A stretch of DNA of 64,000 bases from Candidatus Bathyarchaeia archaeon (lineage in GTDB: Archaea; Thermoproteota; Bathyarchaeia; 40CM-2-53-6; CALIRQ01), in assembly GCA_038843675.1 (NCBI GenBank), contig JAWBRV010000005.1, forward strand, positions 28,236 to 92,235. Direction: 5' to 3'. Below are positions 51,115-60,565 of this stretch, piece by piece (the stretch's first letter is position 1; every line of letters starts with the position of its first letter). Position numbers and translations under genes: made by a program. The notes under the pieces are model-generated. The model was not told where the DNA came from and did not search any database. It saw only the letters and a program-made list of their open reading frames with translations.

Positions 51115-53157
51115 ATGGCCTACCCATTGCTGCTATCCTCCGCCTTGGCCGGGATTATCGCGATAGCCTACATGGCGTATCTGGTTTGGAGGGTTTTGAG
51201 GGAGGATGAGGGGACGCTCCGGATGAAGGAGATAGCTGCCTTCATTAGGGATGGGGCGAGGGCCTATATGAAGAAGCAATATGGGATGATAGCCGTCATC
51301 GCCTCGGCCATAACGATCGCGCTTGCATTGCTCGTTAGCCCGCTCACGGGCGCATCTTACGCCATCGGCGCCATTTGCTCCTCAATGGTGGGCTTCATAG
51401 GGCTCAACTTGGCCATAAGGGCCAACTCAAGGACCGCCAACGCGGCGAGGCTGAGTGGCTTGGGGAAGGCCTTGGACGTGGCCTTCAAAGGCGGGAGCGT
51501 GCTTGGCTTGGGCGTAGTCGGCATAGGCCTCTTGGGGGTGACCGTGCTCTATTTCCTATACGGCGGCTTGGATCCGACGAGGCTCGTCGCTGCGGCCGGG
51601 GAGATTGTGGGGTTCAGCTTCGGCGCGAGCACAGTCGCGCTATTCGCAAGGGTTGGAGGTGGGATATATACAAAGGCGGCAGACATAGGCGCCGATTTGG
51701 TCGGGAAGGTCGAGAAGGGCATACCGGAGGATGACCCGAGGAACCCGGGGGTCATAGCGGATAACGTAGGCGATAACGTTGGCGATTGCGCTGGGATGGG
51801 CGCTGACCTCTTCGAGTCGTATGTGGGAGCGATAATATCCACAATGGTCATTGGCGCCGTAATTTACGGGAAGATCGAATGGGTCTTGTTGCCCTTAGTA
51901 ATCTCGGCCGTTGGCATAATATCCACGATCTTAGCCTCATTCTCGGTGAGGGGGGATCCCGAGAAGGCCTTGACGCGGGCATCATTGATCGCCACAGTCG
52001 TCGTTGCCATATTATCCCTCTTCGCCTCTAGGCAACTCCTCGGCGGGGATTGGCTGGGGCCATATGCGGCCATATTGAGCGGCCTCTTGGCTGGCGTGGT
52101 CGTGGGCGAAACCTCTGATTACTTCACCTCCAAGGATAAGCCGCCGGCGCAAAGGGTCGCGAGGGCCGCCCAAGCAGGCGCCGCAATAAACATCCTAACG
52201 GGGTTCTCCATGGGCCTCCTGAGCACCTTCATCCCCATAATCTTCATCGCCATGGCCGAGATGATGTCGTTCTTGCTCGCCGGAGTCTATGGGGTCGCGA
52301 TCTCGGCCGTCGGGATGCTCTCCATAGCTGGGCTCGTTGTGGCGGCGGATGCCTATGGTCCAATAACGGACAACGCCGCCGGAATAGCGGAGATGGCTGG
52401 ATTGGAGGAGGGCGTTAGGAATATAACCGATAAGCTGGATTCGGTCGGAAACACAATGAAATCCATCTCCAAGGGCTTCGCGATAGGATCGGCCGCGCTC
52501 ACCGCGATAGCCTTCTTCGTGGCCCTCACCCAGATCCCCGCCTTCTCCGCATACGCCGCCAAGGGTGGCGGCTTGGGCGCGATACTGAACCTCCTGAACG
52601 CTAGGACCTTCGCCGGCATCCTCATCGGCTCCGCGATGCCGGCCGTTTTCACGGCGCTCGTGGTGTTGGCCGTCAGCGATGGGGCCTTCAAGCTCGTGGA
52701 CGAGATAAGGAGGCAATTCAGGGAGGTGGAGGGCCTTATGGAGGGCAGGGCCAATCCGGATTACGCGGCTTGCGTTTCGATCGCCACATCAAACGCCCTG
52801 AGGAAGTTGGTCGCGCCCGGCCTGATGGCCATAATCGCGCCCATAGCGGTCGGCCTATCGCTTGGGATCGAGGCCCTCGTGGGCCTGATAGCCGGGGCCA
52901 TCGTAAGCGGCCTGCTCTTGGGCCTATTCCAAGGCAACGTTGGGAACACTTGGGATAACGCGAAGAAATACATAGAGGAGGGCAGGTTGGGCGGGAAGGG
53001 GAGCCCCGCCCACGCGGCCGCGGTCATCGGGGACACCTGCGGGGATCCGATGAAGGATTCCTCCGGACCTGCGATAAACATATTCATAAAGCTGATGTCC
53101 GTCACGGCGCTCGTGGCGACCCCGGCGTTGATAAGGATCCTGATGGCGCTCCCCTAA
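51115..53157 (+). CDS. hppA: Membrane-bound proton-pumping pyrophosphatase, K+-independent type
   Basis: The 680-residue protein has about 16 helices. The substrate site is DIGADLVGKVEKGIPEDDP with ADNVGDNVGDCAGMGAD, and a second DTCGDPMKDSSGP loop is near the end. In GNTMKSISKGFAIGSAALT a lysine occupies the position that is alanine in K+-dependent enzymes. It hydrolyses pyrophosphate to pump ions, adding to the gradient made by the hydrogenase. Confidence 0.96.
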   Translation: MAYPLLLSSALAGIIAIAYMAYLVWRVLREDEGTLRMKEIAAFIRDGARAYMKKQYGMIAVIASAITIALALLVSPLTGASYAIGAICSSMVGFIGLNLAIRANSRTANAARLSGLGKALDVAFKGGSVLGLGVVGIGLLGVTVLYFLYGGLDPTRLVAAAGEIVGFSFGASTVALFARVGGGIYTKAADIGADLVGKVEKGIPEDDPRNPGVIADNVGDNVGDCAGMGADLFESYVGAIISTMVIGAVIYGKIEWVLLPLVISAVGIISTILASFSVRGDPEKALTRASLIATVVVAILSLFASRQLLGGDWLGPYAAILSGLLAGVVVGETSDYFTSKDKPPAQRVARAAQAGAAINILTGFSMGLLSTFIPIIFIAMAEMMSFLLAGVYGVAISAVGMLSIAGLVVAADAYGPITDNAAGIAEMAGLEEGVRNITDKLDSVGNTMKSISKGFAIGSAALTAIAFFVALTQIPAFSAYAAKGGGLGAILNLLNARTFAGILIGSAMPAVFTALVVLAVSDGAFKLVDEIRRQFREVEGLMEGRANPDYAACVSIATSNALRKLVAPGLMAIIAPIAVGLSLGIEALVGLIAGAIVSGLLLGLFQGNVGNTWDNAKKYIEEGRLGGKGSPAHAAAVIGDTCGDPMKDSSGPAINIFIKLMSVTALVATPALIRILMALP

Positions 53158-54050
53158 GCGCCTTGGGCGCTCCGTTTCTCCGCCATTAGATCGAAGGCTA
53201 TCTGATACCAATTCGGTCCCGTTTCCCTTACCACCTTTGCGTTCAATATTTCGTAATCGCAGCCGATCGAATCGAGCCTTTCGGCGAGCCTCGCCCTAGC
53301 CCCATCCACGGCCGCGCCCTCCCCCTTGCCGTGGGAGAAGCAATAGTAATTTATGAACCCTCTGCCCCTGAGGGCCGAAACGGCCGAATCCAAGAACTCG
53401 ATGGCCCTCTCCGGGAGCGGCATTATGACCCTATCGCATCTGCCCGCTAGGAGCCTCGCGATCTCCCTAGAATCTCCCAGCCCCGCGATAACCCTGCCCC
53501 TGAGCTTGTTCATCCTTATGTTCTCCAAATGGAGCAGGACCGCCTCGGGGTTTATGTCGACCGAGTAAACCCTTGACTTTGGGCGCCTCTTGGCTATTAT
53601 TATGGAATAACAGCCGACCCCGGCGAACATATTGAGGACGACCTCCCCGGATTCCGAGACCAGCTCGGCCACCCTAAGGCGCTCATGGGAAAGCCTCGGC
53701 GAGAAATACGCCTTCGCCAAATCGACCTTGAAGAGGCATCCATGCTCCTTATGGATCGTATGGGTCCTCTTCTCCCCGGCCAGCCATTCCAAGCCCCTGA
53801 GCCTATAATCGCCCGAAACGGGACTCGATTGGCCCAGAACGGTCCTTATCCGCTTCTCCTCCTCTAGGAGCGCCCTAGCTATATCGAACCTCTTGGGCCG
53901 GAGCCCCTCCGGGATCCTGAGGACGGCTATGTCGCCGATCACGTCCAATCCCTTCGTTAGCTCCTTCGCCTCCTCCGCCGTCAGGACCCTCTCGGCGACC
54001 CTCTCGAGCAACCTTTTGCCCCTCAACGGCAGCACCCGGCCGCGCCTCAT
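53154..54050 (-). CDS. trm5: tRNA (guanine37-N1) methyltransferase Trm5 family
   Basis: The 298 residues have an N-terminal RNA-binding part and a Rossmann domain with LNMFAGVGCYSI, SVDINPEAV and a catalytic MPLPERAIEFL (NPLP-like) motif. Trm5 methylates G37 beside the anticodon; related Taw2/Trm5a enzymes make wyosine precursors, and I cannot separate these. It overlaps the end of hppA by 4 bases. Confidence 0.9.
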   Translation of the reverse strand: MRRGRVLPLRGKRLLERVAERVLTAEEAKELTKGLDVIGDIAVLRIPEGLRPKRFDIARALLEEEKRIRTVLGQSSPVSGDYRLRGLEWLAGEKRTHTIHKEHGCLFKVDLAKAYFSPRLSHERLRVAELVSESGEVVLNMFAGVGCYSIIIAKRRPKSRVYSVDINPEAVLLHLENIRMNKLRGRVIAGLGDSREIARLLAGRCDRVIMPLPERAIEFLDSAVSALRGRGFINYYCFSHGKGEGAAVDGARARLAERLDSIGCDYEILNAKVVRETGPNWYQIAFDLMAEKRSAQGA

Positions 54051-54108
54051 TCATAATTCACGCGAAAGACTTATACGTAATGCTTTGCGCCGTTCGACTG
54101 TGGATTCG

Positions 54109-54279
54109 ATGGAAGGGGAGAAGCCCGTATTAGGGATAAGGTATGTTTGCATGGACTGCGGCGCCGAGGTCACTTCCGAACAGCTATCCCTAACGCCCGA
54201 GATCAAATGCCCCTTTTGCGGCTATAGGGTCCTGAAGAAGGCTAGGCCACCGATCGTGAAGAAAGTGAAGGCGATTTGA
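54109..54279 (+). CDS. rpo12: RNA polymerase subunit Rpo12 (RpoP)
   Basis: The 56 residues have the zinc motif YVCMDCGAEV and IKCPFCGYRVL, followed by a basic tail. This is subunit P of archaeal RNA polymerase. A GTG at 54100 would add three residues. The tbp gene lies just downstream on the same strand. Confidence 0.93.
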   Translation: MEGEKPVLGIRYVCMDCGAEVTSEQLSLTPEIKCPFCGYRVLKKARPPIVKKVKAI

Positions 54280-54335
54280 GGGCCCAAGCCCCCGAACCTT
54301 TTTAAGCCTTTTTATAGGGGGCTTCTCGTAGGCTA

Positions 54336-54917
54336 TTGAGGTCCGCGGCCTTGGGGGAGGCAGGGAATCGATTCACCGTGAGCATAGAGAACGTCGTTGT
54401 CCTAGCGAACCTTAAGAGGAGGATAGACCTGGATCGGCTGGCCGGGGAGATGCCCTACGCCGAGTATAGGCCGGAGCTCTTCCCGGGCTTGGTCCTTAGG
54501 CTCAGAGAGCCCAAGATAGGCGCGCTCCTCTTCAGCTCGGGGAAGATGATATGCACCGGCGCGAAATCTGAGGTGGAGGCCAAGAGGGCGGCGTTGAAGG
54601 TCGTGGAGGGGCTTAAGGAATGCGGCGTCGAGATAAACGAGGAGCCGGAGATCAAAACGACCAACATAGTGGCCTCGGGTAGCGTTGGCGGGAGGATAGA
54701 TCTCGAGAAGACCGCCCGCATCCTTCCGAGGACCATCTACGAAACGGAGCAGTTCCCCGGACTCATATATAGGATGGATGATCCAAAGGTGGTTATGCTA
54801 CTTTTCGCGACGGGAAAGTTCGTTTGCACGGGGGCCACGATGGAATCGGAGGTCTACAGGGCCCTATCCAAGCTTAGGGAGATCTTGGAGGAGAAGGGGC
54901 TCGTGACCTATACTTGA
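54336..54917 (+). CDS. tbp: TATA-box-binding protein
   Basis: Two direct repeats of the TBP fold are clear: FPGLVLRLREPKIGALLFSS with GKMICTGAKSE, and FPGLIYRMDDPKVVMLLFAT with GKFVCTGATME. At 193 residues it is standard for archaea. It starts at TTG and nucleates transcription at the TATA boxes noted elsewhere. Confidence 0.97.
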   Translation: MRSAALGEAGNRFTVSIENVVVLANLKRRIDLDRLAGEMPYAEYRPELFPGLVLRLREPKIGALLFSSGKMICTGAKSEVEAKRAALKVVEGLKECGVEINEEPEIKTTNIVASGSVGGRIDLEKTARILPRTIYETEQFPGLIYRMDDPKVVMLLFATGKFVCTGATMESEVYRALSKLREILEEKGLVTYT

Positions 54918-54941
54918 GGGATATGCTCTGAGCGCGGGCCC

Positions 54942-55238
54942 GTGGGATCGGCGAACGTTTACTCGGCCGAGGAGATACTTGGGGAATGCCCCAAGCGGAA
55001 TCAATTCCTCTCCGGCCTGACCATCAACGAGACCCTGTTGCCTTTACCCAGCTCGAGAAGCCGCCGATGATCGTGATCCGGAAGGGTAGGCTCGTCCCGC
55101 CGGAGCCGACGATGGAGGAGGTCCTCACGGATTTCGGGCCCGATTCGGTCTTCATAAAAGGGGGCCAACGCTTTTGATCCGGATGGCAATGCCGGATATT
55201 TACGGCCCACCGGGATTTGGATCGGGCCATCCGCTTGA
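54942..55238 (+). pseudogene. Frameshifted gene remnant
   Basis: Three protein-like segments follow in shifting frames. SANVYSAEEILGECPKRNQ comes first. Then PPMIVIRKGRLVPPEPTMEE and DFGPDSVFIKGG, and finally NAFDPDGNAGYL before a stop at 55236. Joined, they read like the middle of one conserved hypothetical protein family with FIKGxNAxDPxGNAG. Both ends are missing, so the gene is dead or badly sequenced. Confidence 0.5.
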
Positions 55239-55803
55239 TCGAATCTATAAAGGGAGCCGCCCCTGCGCCCCAAGAAGTCCCTATGCATCAATTGCCTCCC
55301 GACGACCTCTAGCAAATTGGCCAAGCCGGAGGAGCGATTCCCCCAGCTGGTGATCAACCATCGCATGTTCCGCGGGAGAAGCTCCCAGCCTATATGCAGC
55401 AGAGGGTTGCGAAGGAATAGGGTTTCGTTGCCGAATGGACATCCGGGTATTTCGAGACCATATTCCATGAGAGATTCGGCCCGAGCGAATCAAATCTAGA
55501 TCCTATATTCCCCCACCCCAAGCAGATCATCCCACTCCATCTTAGGACGTCGAGATATGACAGCAACTCTTCCTACTTGAGGGAAGACTTTCGAGACCGC
55601 CCCTAGCCTAGATGTTCCTCATATCGATCTTCATTCCCCGACCTCATTGAAAGCCTCGTGGATTTCGTCCCCTGTTTCTCCCCTAGGTAAGCCCAGTCGA
55701 TTTTATCGCGGTGGAGGGTGAAGAAGGATTAGAAAGTTTGGGGAGGGAAATGTCAATAAGAGTCCGTTTAACGCTGGCGGGTATCGAAGGGCCCTTGCGA
55801 GAG
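55239..55803. other. No intact gene seen
   Basis: Codons 55421-55606 on the plus strand stay open for about 61 residues (GFVAEWTSGYFETIFHERF and on) without a start codon or known family, possibly more debris. The remainder shows no protein, RNA or repeat that I can support. Confidence 0.5.
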
Positions 55804-56520
55804 CTAGATCCCCAAGTAAGCCTCCTTCACATGTGCGTTCTCCAGCAACTCATCGCCCCGTCCCGATAGCGTTATCCTTCCGTTCTCGAGGACGTATCCC
55901 CTATCGCAAAGCCTCAGCGAATGCAGGACATTCTGTTCGACCAATAGGATCGTCAAGCCCTGATCATTCAAATCCTTGATGATCTCGAAGACCTTCGCGA
56001 CGAGCTTCGGCGCGAGCCCGAGGGACGGCTCGTCGAACATCAGGAGCTTCGGCCGGGACATCAGGCCCCTAGCTATAGCCAACATCTGCTGTTCCCCGCC
56101 GCTCAAGGTCCCGGCAAGCTGTTTCTGCCGCTCCTTGAGGATGGGGAAGAGATCGAAGATCCAATCCAAAGTTTCCCTACGCTTCTCCCAAGCCTCCTTC
56201 GTATACGCCCCCATCTCCAAATTCTCCAAAACGGTCATGTTGGGGAAGAGCCTCCTCCCCTCCGGGATCAAGCTTATGCCCTTGCTTATTATCTCGGGGG
56301 TGTTGAGGGCATCTATCCTCTCTTCGCGAAGTCGGATCTCCCCGCTCCTCGGCTTTACCAAGCCAACTATAGTTTTCAGCAATGTGCTCTTCCCCGCGCC
56401 GTTGGACCCGACTACAGATACAAGCTCTCCTTCATTGACCTTGATGGATATGTCGTGTAGTGCTAATGCCGACTCATAATATACGTGAAGATTTTTCACT
56501 TCAAGCAATCCTGCTCTCAC
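55804..56520 (-). CDS. livF: Branched-chain amino-acid ABC transporter ATPase (LivF-like)
   Basis: Walker A GSNGAGKST, signature LSGGEQQMLAIARGL, Walker B LLMFDEPSLGLAP and 238 residues fit LivF. It overlaps livG by 20 bases. It energises import of branched-chain amino acids or related small molecules. Confidence 0.93.
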   Translation of the reverse strand: MRAGLLEVKNLHVYYESALALHDISIKVNEGELVSVVGSNGAGKSTLLKTIVGLVKPRSGEIRLREERIDALNTPEIISKGISLIPEGRRLFPNMTVLENLEMGAYTKEAWEKRRETLDWIFDLFPILKERQKQLAGTLSGGEQQMLAIARGLMSRPKLLMFDEPSLGLAPKLVAKVFEIIKDLNDQGLTILLVEQNVLHSLRLCDRGYVLENGRITLSGRGDELLENAHVKEAYLGI

Positions 56521-57244
56521 CCAGATAGGCTTCTATTACATTTCTATCGCTAGCCACTTGCTCTGGAACTCCTTCGGAGATCTTCTCCCCATGGTGCAGA
56601 ACTATTATTCTATCCGATGCTGGCATGATCGCTTTCATGACATGTTCGATCCAAATTATCGTGATCCCCAGCTCCTTTCTTATCCTCTTTATCAAATCCA
56701 CGGCTTCTGATACCTCCTTCGGATTGAGGCCCGAGGCCACCTCGTCCAGCAAGAGTAGCTTTGGCTCAGTAGCTAGGGCCCTCGAGAGCTCCAAGCGTTT
56801 CAAATCCACATGCGTCAGCTCGGACGCTAGGGAATCGGCCCTTCCGATAAGGCCTGTTAACTTCAAGACGTCCATGGCCTTTCTTTTGGCTTCTTCCAAT
56901 CCATTCGTCCTCAGGAAAGCCGCTGGTATCACGTTATCCAATACGGTCAAGCGCTTCAATGGCTTCATTATTTGGAAGGTGCGCCCGATCCCGGCCTTGC
57001 AGATATCGCTGGGCTTCTTTCCCGTGATGTCTCGACCATCGAAGATGACCCGCCCGCGATCCGGCGGATAAAATCCATTTATGATGTTGAATGTGGTCGT
57101 CTTCCCCGCACCGTTGGGGCCTATGAGGCCTAGGATCTCGCCCTCTTCGACTCCAAAGCTCAATTCCTTAACGGCGACTAGGCCTCCGAAGCTCTTTGTA
57201 ACATCCTTAAGCTCTAGGAGCATTTCACCACCCCCTGATCCCAA
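56501..57244 (-). CDS. livG: Branched-chain amino-acid ABC transporter ATPase (LivG-like)
   Basis: Walker A GPNGAGKTT, Walker B LLLLDEVASGLNP and the LivG-specific C-terminal HHGEKISEGVPEQVASD are present. The signature is degenerate (ELTHVDLKRLELSRAL), lacking the usual LSGGQ, which is common in LivG relatives. Confidence 0.92.
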   Translation of the reverse strand: MGSGGGEMLLELKDVTKSFGGLVAVKELSFGVEEGEILGLIGPNGAGKTTTFNIINGFYPPDRGRVIFDGRDITGKKPSDICKAGIGRTFQIMKPLKRLTVLDNVIPAAFLRTNGLEEAKRKAMDVLKLTGLIGRADSLASELTHVDLKRLELSRALATEPKLLLLDEVASGLNPKEVSEAVDLIKRIRKELGITIIWIEHVMKAIMPASDRIIVLHHGEKISEGVPEQVASDRNVIEAYLGESRIA

Positions 57245-58241
57245 TCAACTTCCTCAAGCGGGGCCAAATTCCCTCCGGAACTATAAGGACGGCGATCATC
57301 AGTACTAGGCCATAAATCATCAGATGCGCCCCGGCATAAGTCCCGCCCAACCAGGCCCGCATTTCCTCCGAGGCCGGGACCAGTAGGGTAGCTCCAAGCA
57401 GTGGACCTAAAACCGTTCCCAAGCCGCCAATTATGGCCACCAGCGCTATTTCGACCGATAGGTTCAACGCGAAGACGAATTCAGGATCTATATACCGGAA
57501 ATACATTGCGTAATAGGCCCCTCCCCATGCTGTAAAGAAGGCGCTTATTAATAAGGAGATGAGCTTATATTTCGTAGTTGGAATCCCCATGGATTCCGCG
57601 GCATCTTGGTCCTCCTTAATCGAGAGGAAATAATAGCCGAGCTTCGATTTCGCAACCCTACTGGTTACGAGGAGCATGAGAAGCATTATGCCGAACGCTA
57701 AGTAATAGTAGGGAAGCTTGCTATCGAATTGGAAGTAGAGGATGGGATCTCCCATGAATTTATGGGGCAATGGATATGGGCCTATCATCGGATTTGATCC
57801 GAAGCGGGGAATCTCCAACCCAACGGCCCCGCCCGTGAAATCCCTATACTTGAGGAATATGAGCCTTAAGGATTCGGCTATCCCTATGGATGAAAGCGTG
57901 AAATAGGGACCTCTCAGCCTAAAGCAGGGAAGGCCTATGAGGATAGCGCATGCTGCGGAAATCAACCCACCAACCAGCATCCCAATCCAAAGCGGGACTG
58001 AGTGATATAACAATAGCAACATCGATGTATAGGCCCCAAGGCCGAAGAAGGTCGCATGTCCCAAGGAAAATTGCCCACAATATCCGCCTACTAGGTTCCA
58101 TGCGCTGGCCAAAAACGCATAAAAGAATATCATGGTGACGATATGTATCAAAAAGGCATCCTGAATTACCAATGGGAAGAGCAGGAGCGCGACCAGCACC
58201 AATAAGTAGAAGTACCTTCTAACTATTAATGCAAAGCTCAT
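57225..58241 (-). CDS. livM: ABC transporter permease (LivM-like)
   Basis: The 338 residues have about nine helices and the LivM markers GGYCGQFSLGHATFFGLGAY and VAIIGGLGTVLGPLLGA. It forms the pore with LivH. Confidence 0.92.
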   Translation of the reverse strand: MSFALIVRRYFYLLVLVALLLFPLVIQDAFLIHIVTMIFFYAFLASAWNLVGGYCGQFSLGHATFFGLGAYTSMLLLLYHSVPLWIGMLVGGLISAACAILIGLPCFRLRGPYFTLSSIGIAESLRLIFLKYRDFTGGAVGLEIPRFGSNPMIGPYPLPHKFMGDPILYFQFDSKLPYYYLAFGIMLLMLLVTSRVAKSKLGYYFLSIKEDQDAAESMGIPTTKYKLISLLISAFFTAWGGAYYAMYFRYIDPEFVFALNLSVEIALVAIIGGLGTVLGPLLGATLLVPASEEMRAWLGGTYAGAHLMIYGLVLMIAVLIVPEGIWPRLRKLIGIRGW

Positions 58242-58243
58242 TC

Positions 58244-59116
58244 CTATAACATCCTCCTTCCCATCAAACCTTTGGGTTTAAACAGCAAAGTGAGCACGAA
58301 CACAGCATATACCACGACCAGCTTCATCTCGGCCCCCAGAGCCAGAGACCCGAGGCCTTCCACCACCCCTATTATGGGGCCCGCGATCAGGCAGCCAACG
58401 ATGCTCCCCAATCCCCCAAGCACGACCGTGACGAAGCACAATAGCGTGAATATTGCCCCTATAGTTGGCCAAGTGTAGTAAAAGGACACCAAGAACGTGC
58501 CGGCCCCTCCGACGAGCGCCGATCCTATCGCGAAGGAAAGCAAGAACATCCTTCGTGGCTTTATTCCCATGAGCATGGCCGCCTCAATATCTTCGGCGGT
58601 TGCGCGCATGGCTTTGCCGGTCTTTGTGAATTTCAGGAAGAGCGTAATGGCTACGGCAAGAATTACTGAACATACGAAAGCTAAGAAGCGAGGGACGCTG
58701 ATCGTCACGGGCCCAGCGGATAGGATTGCCATGGAGTATGCTGTAGTTACCGTCCTGTAGGTCCCCGTCCAAGATAATAACGCTATGTTTTGGAGGAAGA
58801 TCGACAGGCCAACCGTTAAGAATATTTGTTGTTCGTCTATCCCGCCGATCACCCTGTTAATCAATACCTTATAGATCAGCGCCCCGAAGAGGAATAGAGT
58901 TGGCATGCTGATGAGCAAAAGCAAGTAGGGATCCGCGCCAGTGAAATGCCAGATCCAATAAGTTAAGTACATTCCGAGCATCATGAATTCCCCATGAGCG
59001 AAATTGACCATTTTGGTTACCCCGAAGATTAAGGAAAGGCCTATGCTCATCAGGGAATAAAAGCCTCCTATCACCACTCCGCTCACTATCATTTGAATGA
59101 TTAGGCCCGTTTCCAT
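58244..59116 (-). CDS. livH: ABC transporter permease (LivH-like)
   Basis: The 290 residues have eight helices with GLSLIFGVTKMVNFAHGEF and VTVVLGGLGSIVGCLIAG, typical of LivH. It is the first gene of the minus-strand transporter operon, with a TATA box about 28 bases before its ATG. Confidence 0.92.
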   Translation of the reverse strand: METGLIIQMIVSGVVIGGFYSLMSIGLSLIFGVTKMVNFAHGEFMMLGMYLTYWIWHFTGADPYLLLLISMPTLFLFGALIYKVLINRVIGGIDEQQIFLTVGLSIFLQNIALLSWTGTYRTVTTAYSMAILSAGPVTISVPRFLAFVCSVILAVAITLFLKFTKTGKAMRATAEDIEAAMLMGIKPRRMFLLSFAIGSALVGGAGTFLVSFYYTWPTIGAIFTLLCFVTVVLGGLGSIVGCLIAGPIIGVVEGLGSLALGAEMKLVVVYAVFVLTLLFKPKGLMGRRML

Positions 59117-59140
59117 AAACTCTTTATTAGGATGGAAACA

Positions 59141-59150
59141 TTTATATATC
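59141..59150. promoter_or_regulatory. Shared TATA box of divergent livH and the binding-protein gene
   Basis: TTTATATATC reads as a TATA element on both strands. Its centre is about 29 bases from the livH ATG and 31 from the binding-protein ATG, so one box could serve two leaderless transcripts. CCTGT (59156-59160) and ACAGG (59169-59173) form an inverted repeat right before the binding-protein start. Confidence 0.5.
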
Positions 59151-59176
59151 TTTCTCCTGTAAACATCTACAGGGAA

Positions 59177-60565
59177 ATGCCTATGTCGACTGCGGCTACT
59201 AAATCTGTCGCTCTAGCTCTAATAGCGCTGATAGTGGGCATTGGGATTGGATATGGGGCCTCTATGGCCACCATCAAGCCAGCCCCCGCCGTTGTCACAA
59301 CAACCACAGTAACGGTCACGGGGCCTGCCAAACCCGTGGTTGAGGAAGTGGTCGTGGCATCGATATGGCCCCTCAGCGGAGGCTTGGCTAGGCTGGGGGA
59401 GGCCTGTCATAAGGCTGTGCTTGCAGCGGCCAAGTATATTAACGAGAAAATCGGGGGGATCCCATCCCTAGGCGGGGCAAAAATAAAGATAGTGACGGGA
59501 GATACGAAGAGCGATCCCACGGCGGGCAAGGCCGAGGCGGAGAGGATCATAACGACCTATAAGCCTACGGCTGCCTTGGGATCTTATCAGAGCGCCGTTT
59601 CATTAACGGTTAGCGAAGTCATGGATAGGTATAAGGTGCCCTATGTGACTTCCTCCATATCCAACAAGCTCTGCAGCAGGGGCTTGGAATATATATTCCA
59701 AACTTCGCCCTTGGCGACCCAATTCGGGGAGATGCAAATAGAATGCTTGGTTGAGCTTGGGAAAATCTATGGATGGTCCCCCAAGAAAGTAGCTATAGTC
59801 TTCGAGAATACCGCCTATGGAACGGATACGGCGCGAGGCCTGAAGGCCACGGCCGAGAAGTACGGCCTTCAGGTAGTCCTCTACGAGCCCTACCCGGCCG
59901 GCATAACGGACGCCACGGATTTGGTGCTTAAGATAAAGGCCTCTGGGGCTGAGGTCGTGTGCCCAGTTTCTTACCTGACGGATGCAATCCTGATAGTCAG
60001 GACCATGCGCGAGCTCAAATGCTATGCGGTGGTTAATGGGGGCGGCGCGGGCTACTTAATGCCCGACTTCATCGAAGGGGCGAAGGAGGCCGCCGAGTAC
60101 GTTATCAGCGTTGGCTCTTGGTTCCATGACGCCGGGCCTTGGCCGGGATTGGCCGATCTATGGATAAACAAATACTATGTTTCGCTATATCCAGAGGAGA
60201 AGTTCATAATGGAGCATGCTGGCGAGGCCTTCGCTGACCTATTCCTAATAGCGGATGCGATCAACAGGGCGGCATCCACGGACCCGGTGAAGGTCAAGGA
60301 AGCTTTGGAAAAGACGGATATAAGGGCTGACGACTATTGGAACCCATTCCACTTCGCGGCTGCTAGGCCCTATGGCCGCGTACAATTCAAAGATATAACA
60401 TTTCCGCCGGACTCCCCCCATGCGGGCACGTATCACCATTGGAATATCCACGCCCACCCGGCCATGATGCAAATACAGAAGGGAGAGCTGGTGACGATCT
60501 ACCCGCCGAAATCGGTGAGGCCGGGGATAAAGGCCGTATGGCCGCCGCCCGGCCTAGTGAAGTAG
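59177..60565 (+). CDS. ABC transporter substrate-binding protein (LivJ/K-like)
   Basis: A membrane-anchoring N-terminus (VALALIALIVGIGIGYGAS) and a threonine-rich linker (TTTTVTVTG) precede a Leu/Ile/Val-binding-protein fold with IWPLSGGLARLGEA, ERIITTYKPTAALG and AAEYVISVGSWFHD. It captures the ligand outside the cell for the divergent livHMGF genes. The ligand cannot be read from sequence. Confidence 0.9.
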   Translation: MPMSTAATKSVALALIALIVGIGIGYGASMATIKPAPAVVTTTTVTVTGPAKPVVEEVVVASIWPLSGGLARLGEACHKAVLAAAKYINEKIGGIPSLGGAKIKIVTGDTKSDPTAGKAEAERIITTYKPTAALGSYQSAVSLTVSEVMDRYKVPYVTSSISNKLCSRGLEYIFQTSPLATQFGEMQIECLVELGKIYGWSPKKVAIVFENTAYGTDTARGLKATAEKYGLQVVLYEPYPAGITDATDLVLKIKASGAEVVCPVSYLTDAILIVRTMRELKCYAVVNGGGAGYLMPDFIEGAKEAAEYVISVGSWFHDAGPWPGLADLWINKYYVSLYPEEKFIMEHAGEAFADLFLIADAINRAASTDPVKVKEALEKTDIRADDYWNPFHFAAARPYGRVQFKDITFPPDSPHAGTYHHWNIHAHPAMMQIQKGELVTIYPPKSVRPGIKAVWPPPGLVK

